Assembly: GCA_020636375.1 (NCBI GenBank)
Contig: JACJXZ010000002.1
Span: 806,001-870,000 of the forward strand
DNA: 64,000 nucleotides
From: Lewinellaceae bacterium
GTDB lineage: Bacteria > Bacteroidota > Bacteroidia > Chitinophagales > Saprospiraceae
Direction: 5' to 3'
The notes beneath the pieces were generated by a model. The model was not told the origin of the DNA. It was given only the letters and a program-made list of their open reading frames with translations, and did not search any database. The stretch's first letter is position 1. Each line of letters opens with the position of its first letter. The translations under genes and the position numbers were made by a program. Shown here one piece after another: positions 23,836 through 31,517 of this stretch.

Positions 23836-24558
23836 TTACACAGCAAACAGGTCTTCTTCAATAATTACCGGATCGATCAAATTGAGGTTAACCCGCTCCA
23901 GGTGCGCCTGTACGAAGGCCGGGCAGGAACCGCCGAACCATTCCAATACTTCGCTTCTCCGTATAGGAGTTTCCAAAGCATGGGAGAAAATGTCATAGGA
24001 ACTGTGGCCGTATTCCCGGAAGTCGGTGCACAGGCCATGCAGTTGCGCATTGGCATGGATGTAAAGCACCAGGTTGATGAGGTAGGATTCACTGTCTACC
24101 TCCAGGCGCTTGAAGTTCTTTTGAAAAAGGGAACTGGTGCGGCCTTCCTGTTTCCGGATGGCCTGGGAATAGCTGATGAAGAAACGCCGGAAAAGCTCGC
24201 TGACCCAAAGGGCAGCTTCCATAGGGATGCCAGGGATGCCATCCCTACCCATGTCGCCGCCAGGAGGAGGGATGGCATCCCTACCGCCAGGAGGAGGGAT
24301 GGCATCCCTGCCACCCCCGGCATCCCTCGCCGCGAGGACAACATCCTGCTCCTTCACCCGCGCCAGTATATGAAAATGGTTGGGCAGCAGGCTGTAGCAA
24401 TAGGTATCCAAAACGGGCGACAGGTACGCGAAGTACTTCCGCAGGAAATACGCGTAATTCCGTTCCTGGTAGAACAGGTTGTCGCCGTTGTTGCCCCGGT
24501 TGAAGATGTGGAAGAAGCGGCCGGGCAGGAGAGGGGGGTAGTATTTTTTGTGGGCCAT
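23836..24558 (-). CDS. REP-associated Y1 (IS200-like) transposase within the cas operon
   Basis: 240-residue HUH/Y1 transposase of the RAYT group, which elsewhere handles single-stranded REP hairpins. It has YPPLLPGRFFHIFNRGNNGDNLF at the start, the HUH motif in LLPNHFHILARV (His61, His63), FRRFFISYSQAIRKQEGRTSSLFQKNFKR, and LINLVLYIHANAQLHGLCTDFREYGHSSY, all typical of RAYT proteins. It sits in the cas operon in the same direction, 18 bp after cas3 and 12 bp before cas4, and no flanking insertion-sequence ends are seen. Between residues 75 and 115 the chain contains repeats of GGRDAIPPP made by in-frame palindromic DNA. Whether it is a passenger or co-opted is unknown. Confidence 0.88.
   Translation of the reverse strand: MAHKKYYPPLLPGRFFHIFNRGNNGDNLFYQERNYAYFLRKYFAYLSPVLDTYCYSLLPNHFHILARVKEQDVVLAARDAGGGRDAIPPPGGRDAIPPPGGDMGRDGIPGIPMEAALWVSELFRRFFISYSQAIRKQEGRTSSLFQKNFKRLEVDSESYLINLVLYIHANAQLHGLCTDFREYGHSSYDIFSHALETPIRRSEVLEWFGGSCPAFVQAHLERVNLNLIDPVIIEEDLFAV
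24232..24312. repeat. In-frame palindromic repeats inside the RAYT gene
   Basis: Two exact-length 27-bp units (24259-24285 and 24286-24312), each starting GCCAGGAGGAGGGATG, with a hairpin core of AGGGATG and CATCCCT arms around one base. A third core lies at 24232-24246. Each 27-bp unit adds nine codons without shifting the frame. Confidence 0.85.
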
Positions 24559-24576
24559 GGTGGTGGTGTTACAGTG

Positions 24577-26952
24577 TTAAGGCATATTGCCGTGATCGGG
24601 ATCCGGAGGCACTAAACCGTAAGTTTCATTGTATGGAATATCCAGAAGATACAAGTCCCGTCTGCTCAGTTCTTCACTTCGATAATTTTTTACCGTATAA
24701 TCATGGCTTTTTGATTTGACCATGTAAATAGGTAACTGGATAATGTATTTTCTTATCTCGTCGTATTGGTGAGTCCTGAGCATTTCATCAAAATTCAAGT
24801 CCAAATTGTGGCACTGCAATAAGCAATCAACGCGCAGGACTCCAATTTCTCTTGAAGCAATTTTTTCCATTCTTGCCTGGTCTCCAGTCAGTGTAAAAAT
24901 ATTCTTGACTGTGTATTTCCACAAATCTCCGATGAGGTTTCTGCCCAATTCAATTTTCTGAAAATATTCTTCGCCAAGATTTTCCGGTGTGTAAACCAGA
25001 TCAACGATTTCGCGAAAATCAATTTCCTTTAAGTTGCCTTTCAGGCGCTGGATATACTCTTTTAAGAACTTTCGGGTATTATCCAAAATCGAAATCTGGT
25101 AGATATACTCTCTTGTAATTTCTGTCTCTTTAGAAATAACTACCTTGGCGAATGCCACATTTCCGTATTCGTCTGTCATTTCCCCTTTACGGTTCACCCT
25201 GCCCAAGCGTTGTATCAGAGCGTCAATAGGTGCATTTTCTGAGTATAATCTGTTGAAATCAATGTCAAGGCTGACCTCAACAATTTGAGTGCAGACGGCC
25301 AGAAAGCCCAATTCTTCTTGCCTCTTTTTCAGTTCATCCAGCTCAGCTTCCTTATTCTTTTTGTCCTCCAAAATGAATTGAGAGTGATAGAGCATCTTAT
25401 TAGCGGCAGGGATTTCGTCGAAGAAATCAAAAACCCGCCGGGCTTCTTTTACAGTGTTGCAGACAATCAATACCTTTTCTCCAACTTCATAAGCTTGTTT
25501 GATTTCTTCAATATAGAGGTCTATCGGCTCATCTGAAAGCTGCACAACATGCCTTTGTTTTTGGTCAAATTCAGGTTCTGCGATAAAATCAAATGGCGTC
25601 GGCGAAAGCGCCTCTTCCAGTTTTTCTTGCAAAATCTTGGGAAATGAGGCGCTCATCACTGCGAACTTTGCACCAAATGGTTTTATCGTTTCGATGGTTT
25701 TTAACAACAGGCCAAGTGTATAACCATCATAACAGTGAACTTCGTCGATTACGATTCGGGCATTGTAGGCTGCTGCCCCCGTCAACACCCAATACCCCCA
25801 ATTGAAAAAACTGTAGATGAGTTGGTCGATCGTTGCTGCCGTTGCTGCTCTGAAGAAAGTCTTATCCATTAAATCATGCCTTCTCAGTTTCCAAACCTCC
25901 TCGTGTTCATTTTCTTGCCTTTCTGAAATGACATATCGAGCGGTACTGTGAGATAACCCTGTTAATTCTTCTCCAAAAAAATCTTTTAGCCTGTCCCACA
26001 TTTTGTTCGTCGTAACCATCGTGGGAAGCAGGAAAATAATTTTTTGTGGGTAGGGCTGATTGATCGACCACAACAGAGAGGCCTCTGTTTTTCCTTGGCC
26101 TGTTGGGATTTTTACGAAAACGTGGTTCTGGGAAGCCTCGGTACGAAGTTGAAAATCAGACCAGCCTTTAAACTCGATATTATCCGTCGCCAGTTTTTGC
26201 CGCATCTTCTCTGTCATGGTTTCATTGGTCTCGATGACGGAATACTGGTATTGATAATGTTCCAGCCGGGCGGATGCCAGCCAATCGCAGTAATGAAGCA
26301 CCGATTTAAACAGAAGAAAAATATCCCTCATTAAGTTAGTTAGTTTCCTGTCGTCAGAATATTTGTATACAAAATCAAGGGCGTCTAAGAAATCGTTATA
26401 TGCGTCGTGTCTCCGAATAATGGCAGGAGAAAACGCCAGGTTTTTCCATCCCGGGATTTTTAAACGAACTGCTTCGGCATTAACCGCGTCAAAAAAACGT
26501 TCAAAATAACTCTCCTCAACGTAGGGGATATTTTTGCCGGTTTTTGCATAGTCACCAAAGGACTCAGCGTGCAACTTGGTATGGTGTGTAAGCACAGCAA
26601 ACGTTTCCGGAAGGTATGCCTCACCCTTTATTTCGAATACAGGTTCTGCTTTTGCATAGTGGGTTATTAAGGGTGTTGAAGCCAATGGGTGCGACTCCTT
26701 GCCACCCGGAGGAATACCTCTTACTTTTTTTTGGAAAAGCCTATTCGCCTTGCCGATATCATGAAAAGCGACTGTCAAAAAGAGTTTTCTCTCCACTAAA
26801 TCCTGGTCGAGCTGATATTTGGCGCAAATGGCATTTATCAGATTGCCTTTCCAGGTAAGTACCTCCGGAAACCAATAAAAACAATCCATCGTATGCTCGA
26901 TGAGCGTCCGGTGAGGATCTGATTTAGCAAGGATTTCATCTTGTGCAGTCAT
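24577..26952 (-). CDS. cas3: Type I CRISPR nuclease-helicase Cas3
   Basis: 791 residues, N-terminal HD nuclease fused to an SF2 helicase; unwinds and degrades the target strand once Cascade has bound. HD motif VAFHDIGKAN (His64, Asp65), earlier His20, and HHTKLHAE in the nuclease domain. Helicase motif I is PTGQGKT (283-289), motif II DEVH (403-406), motif III SAS (434-436) and motif VI QRLGRVNRKG. All are present, so it should be active. It lies 9 bp after cas5 and 18 bp before the RAYT gene. The usual cas3-to-cas4 junction is therefore interrupted. Confidence 0.97.
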   Translation of the reverse strand: MTAQDEILAKSDPHRTLIEHTMDCFYWFPEVLTWKGNLINAICAKYQLDQDLVERKLFLTVAFHDIGKANRLFQKKVRGIPPGGKESHPLASTPLITHYAKAEPVFEIKGEAYLPETFAVLTHHTKLHAESFGDYAKTGKNIPYVEESYFERFFDAVNAEAVRLKIPGWKNLAFSPAIIRRHDAYNDFLDALDFVYKYSDDRKLTNLMRDIFLLFKSVLHYCDWLASARLEHYQYQYSVIETNETMTEKMRQKLATDNIEFKGWSDFQLRTEASQNHVFVKIPTGQGKTEASLLWSINQPYPQKIIFLLPTMVTTNKMWDRLKDFFGEELTGLSHSTARYVISERQENEHEEVWKLRRHDLMDKTFFRAATAATIDQLIYSFFNWGYWVLTGAAAYNARIVIDEVHCYDGYTLGLLLKTIETIKPFGAKFAVMSASFPKILQEKLEEALSPTPFDFIAEPEFDQKQRHVVQLSDEPIDLYIEEIKQAYEVGEKVLIVCNTVKEARRVFDFFDEIPAANKMLYHSQFILEDKKNKEAELDELKKRQEELGFLAVCTQIVEVSLDIDFNRLYSENAPIDALIQRLGRVNRKGEMTDEYGNVAFAKVVISKETEITREYIYQISILDNTRKFLKEYIQRLKGNLKEIDFREIVDLVYTPENLGEEYFQKIELGRNLIGDLWKYTVKNIFTLTGDQARMEKIASREIGVLRVDCLLQCHNLDLNFDEMLRTHQYDEIRKYIIQLPIYMVKSKSHDYTVKNYRSEELSRRDLYLLDIPYNETYGLVPPDPDHGNMP

Positions 26953-26961
26953 GGCGCTCGA

Positions 26962-27717
26962 TTAGATTAACTGAAAAGCCCAATTCTCCTCCGGGTCGAA
27001 AAATCCTGTTGAATTGGAAGCAGGGCGCAATGGAAAGTCGCTGACAAACAGGTAATGCTCAAAGCTATCTGGTTCGCGTGCGTATCCGGGATTGGAAAAA
27101 CTGGTGGGTATCCGGTAAGCAATTGGTGCTGAAGCCATCAGGTTTTTTCCGCCGCTGTTCTCCATGAAATCATTATCCAATTCATAATCCGAAGGGTATT
27201 TCATGACCGTGTGCTTAAAAAAATATCCTTCGACGGCTTCCAGTTCCACTTCTTTCAATTGTTCAATTCGTATAAGTTCATCTTCTCTGCCTAAAGAAAG
27301 GGCCCATTCCGGAGAACGAAGGCCTTGTATGAGCAAATCCTTATCGCCATCTTCAGGTAGGAAAAAATAAAGGCATATCGTGCTGCCAAACAGCAGTTCC
27401 CGAACAATTACGGCAGTTTTGTAAGGCGCAGGCACTTTGCCCTTTTCAAACGCTTTCATTGTTTTTTGCTCGTACTTGCGGATTTGCCAAAGGTCGTTTG
27501 CTTTTCCGCCGGCTTTTCCAACTATGCCTACCTGGAATCGCCCATTTTTAAGCCATTCATCGTTTACAGCTTTAGGAGACAAGCCCAATGCGGCGCCTAT
27601 CATTCCGGCGACCGTCGTTTTTGGCGGCAATGGCAGCGTTTTATGGTAGGTGTGAAAATCAGCCTGCCGAAAAGAGTTGAAACTGCCCCGGCATTTTAGT
27701 TTGATAAACTTTGCCAT
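26962..27717 (-). CDS. cas5: Type I-B Cascade subunit Cas5
   Basis: 251-residue RAMP protein that caps the 5' end of the crRNA in Cascade. It opens with IKLKCRGSFNSFRQADFHTYHKTLPLPPKTTVAGMIGAALGL, the Cas5 N-terminal ferredoxin fold and the PP-T-G-I-G-A-A-LG signature. Cas5t is the likely subgroup given the Cst-like neighbours. The start codon overlaps the last base of cas7, indicating coupled translation. Confidence 0.94.
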   Translation of the reverse strand: MAKFIKLKCRGSFNSFRQADFHTYHKTLPLPPKTTVAGMIGAALGLSPKAVNDEWLKNGRFQVGIVGKAGGKANDLWQIRKYEQKTMKAFEKGKVPAPYKTAVIVRELLFGSTICLYFFLPEDGDKDLLIQGLRSPEWALSLGREDELIRIEQLKEVELEAVEGYFFKHTVMKYPSDYELDNDFMENSGGKNLMASAPIAYRIPTSFSNPGYAREPDSFEHYLFVSDFPLRPASNSTGFFDPEENWAFQLI

Positions 27718-28643
27718 TAGAAGTCAAGTGTTTGAAGGTATGTTTTTGTAGCTTGCCAGGCTTCCTGGATGCTTTTTGTATCAGTTACCTCTTTTGCGAC
27801 ATCGTTCTTAAAAATACCTGACTGTAATCCGATGAGTTTTTTTTCAATAATGCTTTCATTTCCCTTCAGCACTTCATTTATGGCAGCAACATTCAACTCT
27901 TCTTGTTCATTAAGCGTCAGTGTCTCAAGGAATATAGGAGACTTGCTTGTCTGAAAAGTGATGGCGAGGAATTTCGGAGACATATCTGTTAAGATGCGGG
28001 ATTGTTTGCCGCCGCCCCAAATATGTTCGAGCGACTCCAGGAGCTGTTTAAGCCTTTCTTTTCGTTTCGGCAAATCGTTCGATGTAACGCTTTTCTTGTC
28101 TTTATGCAATTCAAATGGCTGAAAATTGCCAATCCGGTCAAGTTCGACCAAAAAGTTAACCCTAAAATAATTGTAGTAAATCTCGGTTTCATAAATGTTC
28201 CCGCCAGCGCTCATGTCGCCTCCTGACTGCTCTTTCGACTTCGTCCCCAAATCCCGGTCCCCCCTATACGGGAATACGCCGATTGCAGCGGAGACTCTTA
28301 CAGGCGCCGTCCGCCTCCTGTTTTCTCCCTGGGATGCGATCATAAAGCCAAGCAGGTCATCGTCCAGAAATCGTACAGGGTCGCCGGCCGTAAAATGAAC
28401 GCCTTTAGCATCTGAAGTCTGAACCACATCAGAAAGCTGATTGCCGTAGCCCAGTTCAATCCAACCGCGCCGGATTTGATATTTTAAACTTTGACCTGAA
28501 ACATAGGGAAGTTGCTTGCCGTTGGGCAAGGTTATTTTTTTTACTGTGCTGACATTTCCTTCTGTCCAGCTTCCGTTGATGCTGCCCACCGAGGTTTTGA
28601 AAAGGTAGGCGATATTGAGGCAGTTAACTTTTTTCGTGGACAT
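27717..28643 (-). CDS. cas7: Type I-B Cascade backbone Cas7 (Cst2/DevR-like)
   Basis: 308-residue RAMP protein that polymerises along the crRNA. It has CLNIAYLFKTSVGSINGSWTEGNVSTVKKITLPNGKQLPYVSGQSLKYQIRRGW, as in the DevR/Cst2 family, and RTAPVRVSAAIGVFPYRGDRDLGTKS, with a Gly-rich internal loop. Frame and length are normal. It is 14 bp after cas8 and overlaps cas5 by one base, so these effector subunits form one translation unit. Confidence 0.94.
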   Translation of the reverse strand: MSTKKVNCLNIAYLFKTSVGSINGSWTEGNVSTVKKITLPNGKQLPYVSGQSLKYQIRRGWIELGYGNQLSDVVQTSDAKGVHFTAGDPVRFLDDDLLGFMIASQGENRRRTAPVRVSAAIGVFPYRGDRDLGTKSKEQSGGDMSAGGNIYETEIYYNYFRVNFLVELDRIGNFQPFELHKDKKSVTSNDLPKRKERLKQLLESLEHIWGGGKQSRILTDMSPKFLAITFQTSKSPIFLETLTLNEQEELNVAAINEVLKGNESIIEKKLIGLQSGIFKNDVAKEVTDTKSIQEAWQATKTYLQTLDF

Positions 28644-28657
28644 GATTTAAAGGGTAT

Positions 28658-30439
28658 TTAATTGTTAGAATTGGAAGTTTGCCCTGATTTTTTCTCTGGG
28701 TTGTATAAAAAGCGGTTCATGGCAAAAATGCTCACGAGCGCTTTGTGTTCTTCCCAGAAGTCATCATCGGGAATGCTTACAAAAAAATCCTCGGACAGAT
28801 GCCAGGAAATCCACTGCTTCTGGTCGGCAGGGAAGTCTTTGTCGTCAGCCATTTTGAATTGAGCGAGGCTCAAAGTTTTCAGGAAGTCGGCGCGGTTGCG
28901 GGCGTTGCGAATAGAGAAGAGGATTCCTTTATCCTCGCTGATTTTGCAATATTGCCCGATCAGGTCGCCCACTCCTTTGCATTTTTTGACGATATCTTCT
29001 TTCATGAATTGAGTGGTTTGGTTATAGATCAGAATGATTGAATCCAGAAAAGGAATGTTCCCGCCGGCCTTCATTCGAACGCTGCCGAGATACTGCTCAA
29101 TGGCACCCGCAATCGGGCTGAATGATAAGATCTTACCGCACAACCGGTTGCGCCAGGTGGTGTCATATTTTTCTCCTTTTTTCTCCGAAAAAAAGCGAAT
29201 AAAATTGAGGAAATGACTCCAGTGTTCTTCTTCGGACAAGTGTTTGAAAAAGCCGAACAGGATGGCAACTTTAGTGTATTCCTTTACATCCCTGAAAATG
29301 TTGCCGTCATTACCGAAAGTGTAAATGGTTTTGGTAAGCAATTCGGCTCGGCGAAAGCCTCCCTTGAGCTGTTTATAAACTGAAATCAAAAAGGACATCA
29401 GGCTTTCTGATTCGTACTGAATTCCAATGATTTCGTTTCCGAAATTACAATACTGTACTCGAGAGCTATTAAGTACTTCGGCTGGGGTTCGAATGACGTT
29501 ATAAAAGTTTTTCAACCTGTTCAGGTCAGGATCATAAAGGATAAAATAGTTTGCATAATCGTTTTGCAGGGAATACCTGAGATTGTAAAAAGCGAAAGTA
29601 GCGACAAAGGCATATTTGGCGGAAATCTGAGGTTTAGCTGATAGATAAGAGGCAAAATTCACTTCGCCGGAAGCTCCGGTTAAGAAAGGGTAATCCATGC
29701 CGGTTACCATCGAAGCTGATTTGGCCATCTCTCCGCTAAATGTACATTGTTTTTTTCCAGACCGCAGTGTTTCTGGGGTGAACTCCTCACCAATTGAGTA
29801 TTGCGGTTTTGAATTGAGAAATCCCTTGCCGGCCAATTTAACTGATTTTGTATCTGTCTTTACAGGGGAATTTTTTGAGAGAAAATCAATAAATTGAATA
29901 AATTCCTCTGCTGTCATAAACCGGCCTTTGCTGCCCGCTTCTTTTTCAGATTTGGACAGGGGCGGCACAAGAGGTTTGTCATCCAGTGACTTTTCGGTTG
30001 TCAACTCAATCGTTTCATCTTTCCCTTTTAAGGAATATCCGATACCGGCTCTGTTGAGGATTTCCATGACCGCTTTTTTATCATGCGGAGTACAAAGCGC
30101 TCCTTCTGTGTTTGGGGTCTTGCCTTTAAAAAAAGGCTTGAGCGCCATGTTGAAATCGGTTTTTCGATATACCTGATATTTGCCGTTGGCGTGATACCAG
30201 CCTGCATTTTGAGTCTCGAGAAGGTATCGTTGAGTTGCTTTTTCTTTAGCTTGGTTAAGAGCAAGTAACAAAGGTTCAGCATCTTTTTCATCCGCTGAAT
30301 CAGCCTGCCTAAGGGTTAGCCCATCGTCGGTCAGTTCTGCTTCAATATTGCCTTCTTGATCGTTAAGGAGGCCTGCCAAAGCAACTAAGCCGTTATCAAG
30401 CCAGAAATTTCCAGTTTTTCGAAATGTTATTTGCTCCAT
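28658..30439 (-). CDS. cas8b: Type I-B Cascade large subunit Cas8b (Cst1-like)
   Basis: 593-residue large subunit expected to read the PAM and recruit Cas3. Its start, ITFRKTGNFWLDNGLVALAGLL, resembles Cas8b1/Cst1 proteins, and its position between cas6 and cas7 is standard for I-B. Cst1 proteins usually carry paired CxxC motifs; here the corresponding region KKQCTFSGEMAKSASMVTGMDYPFLTG has only one Cys, so a zinc site seems lost. Assignment leans on gene order as much as on sequence, because Cas8 proteins diverge fast. An inverted repeat lies just upstream, between cas6 and this gene. Confidence 0.85.
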   Translation of the reverse strand: MEQITFRKTGNFWLDNGLVALAGLLNDQEGNIEAELTDDGLTLRQADSADEKDAEPLLLALNQAKEKATQRYLLETQNAGWYHANGKYQVYRKTDFNMALKPFFKGKTPNTEGALCTPHDKKAVMEILNRAGIGYSLKGKDETIELTTEKSLDDKPLVPPLSKSEKEAGSKGRFMTAEEFIQFIDFLSKNSPVKTDTKSVKLAGKGFLNSKPQYSIGEEFTPETLRSGKKQCTFSGEMAKSASMVTGMDYPFLTGASGEVNFASYLSAKPQISAKYAFVATFAFYNLRYSLQNDYANYFILYDPDLNRLKNFYNVIRTPAEVLNSSRVQYCNFGNEIIGIQYESESLMSFLISVYKQLKGGFRRAELLTKTIYTFGNDGNIFRDVKEYTKVAILFGFFKHLSEEEHWSHFLNFIRFFSEKKGEKYDTTWRNRLCGKILSFSPIAGAIEQYLGSVRMKAGGNIPFLDSIILIYNQTTQFMKEDIVKKCKGVGDLIGQYCKISEDKGILFSIRNARNRADFLKTLSLAQFKMADDKDFPADQKQWISWHLSEDFFVSIPDDDFWEEHKALVSIFAMNRFLYNPEKKSGQTSNSNN

Positions 30440-30492
30440 TTGAATTGAAATTATCTAATGAAATACCCAGGGTTTACTTTCAAGTCCGAGCG

Positions 30493-30543
30493 CAATAGAA
30501 AATTGCACCCCTACAGCACATCCCGGGTGCCAATTTTCCATTG
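30493..30543. repeat. Inverted repeat between cas6 and cas8b
   Basis: Left arm 30493-30510 (CAATAGAAAATTGCACCC) pairs with 30525-30543 (reverse complement CAATGGAAAATTGGCACCC) with one mismatch and one bulge, around a 14-nt loop. It fills much of the 125-bp gap in the otherwise tight operon. It lacks a U-tract, so a simple terminator is not clear; an attenuator, an RNA-processing site or a small mobile palindrome are possible. Confidence 0.7.
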
Positions 30544-30564
30544 GCGCGCGAATTATTGAAAAAA

Positions 30565-31371
30565 TCATTCTATTCGCCCCCTCCCCTCCACCGCCCCAAA
30601 CCCCATCGCGTTCTTCTCCCCCACCCCAGCCAGCATCGCCAGCCGCAGCACCGCCTCCGGCGCTTCGAGCCGGAAGCGGAACTTATAGCCCCGCACCCGC
30701 GTATAACCCGGCCTGCCGCGCAGCAGGTCGATGCGTTTCTCCTTGGCGCTGTGCGAGAGCAGGGCATAGCCGATTTCCGGCTCCGCTTCGGCGGCCTCCA
30801 GCAGGCCGTGCTGCCGGGCAATGGCGTATTTCTGCCGCAGGTTGCCCAGGAACTGCGCCTCGAAGCCCTCGTCGAAGGGGGAAAGGAACTTTTTGCCCGG
30901 CATGCCGTCCGGGTTGAGGTCGCCGATGCTGATCACGGCGGGAGAAACCGTAAAGAAATCTGCCGAGCCCTGTATAGGCGGCAGCATCTGCATCTCCGCA
31001 GCGCTCACGGCAAAGCGGCCGCCGCCGCTGTCGTCGCCCAGCCAGAACGGCCCGGCTTGCCGGAACAGCCCCATCACCATAGTCTGCGCGGCGCGGTTGG
31101 CCAGAAAACCAATGGAAAAGCGCACCTCCGGGCGGGTGAGGATCAGGCGGCTGCCCTGTACCTTTGCGCCGGGCGTTCGCAGTTCGGAAAAGGAATAGAA
31201 CTTAAAGCGCCGGTGGCTGTCGCCGCTGTAACCTTCCTCGTGCAGGAAATCCGCCAGTTCGCGGTCGCCCTGCTCCAGCGTCCGGTAAATCCAGGAAGAG
31301 AGCGGGTACTGGTAGTTGATGGGCAGCACCGTGTTCCGTTCGAGAGCTTGCAGGGTAATGGTAAAGCGCAT
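30565..31371 (-). CDS. cas6: CRISPR RNA endonuclease Cas6
   Basis: 268-residue RAMP endonuclease that cuts pre-crRNA within each repeat and leaves the 8-nt 5' handle. It has the start RFTITLQALERNTVLPINYQYPLSSWIYRTL, the central RFSIGFLANRAAQTMVMGLF and the C-terminal glycine-rich loop LAGVGEKNAMGFGAVE, the standard Cas6 signature. A His in the N-terminal third (FYSFSEL region, HRRFKFYS) is a candidate catalytic residue. It is the first gene of the minus-strand cas operon and is divergent from the WYL regulator gene. Confidence 0.95.
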   Translation of the reverse strand: MRFTITLQALERNTVLPINYQYPLSSWIYRTLEQGDRELADFLHEEGYSGDSHRRFKFYSFSELRTPGAKVQGSRLILTRPEVRFSIGFLANRAAQTMVMGLFRQAGPFWLGDDSGGGRFAVSAAEMQMLPPIQGSADFFTVSPAVISIGDLNPDGMPGKKFLSPFDEGFEAQFLGNLRQKYAIARQHGLLEAAEAEPEIGYALLSHSAKEKRIDLLRGRPGYTRVRGYKFRFRLEAPEAVLRLAMLAGVGEKNAMGFGAVEGRGRIE

Positions 31372-31517
31372 ATTAGTGTAATATTGGTCATGAATACAAA
31401 ATAAACCTAGTGGTGTGCAGAATTACTGCACATCAATAATTATTTTTAAAAACCCTTGCGAAATGTTTACTGATTGGATTGAAACCTACAAAATAACAAT
31501 TAATTACCAAACCTGCA
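31372..31517. promoter_or_regulatory. Divergent cas6 / WYL regulator promoter region
   Basis: 146-bp AT-rich gap. A palindrome at 31411-31435 has 10-bp arms TGGTGTGCAG and CTGCACATCA (9 of 10 paired) around 5 bp and is a likely operator, probably for the WYL protein. Nearer the WYL gene, GGATTGAAAC (31476-31485) is identical to the last ten bases of the CRISPR repeat as transcribed, on the plus strand. A near-consensus -7 box (TATTTTG) for cas6 lies between the palindrome and cas6. Confidence 0.6.

Noticed and set aside
30440..30492. Second crRNA-handle-like word (ACTTGAAAG on the minus strand) before cas8b
   Set aside because: Only 8 of 11 bases fit the repeat end, which is within chance for this gap.
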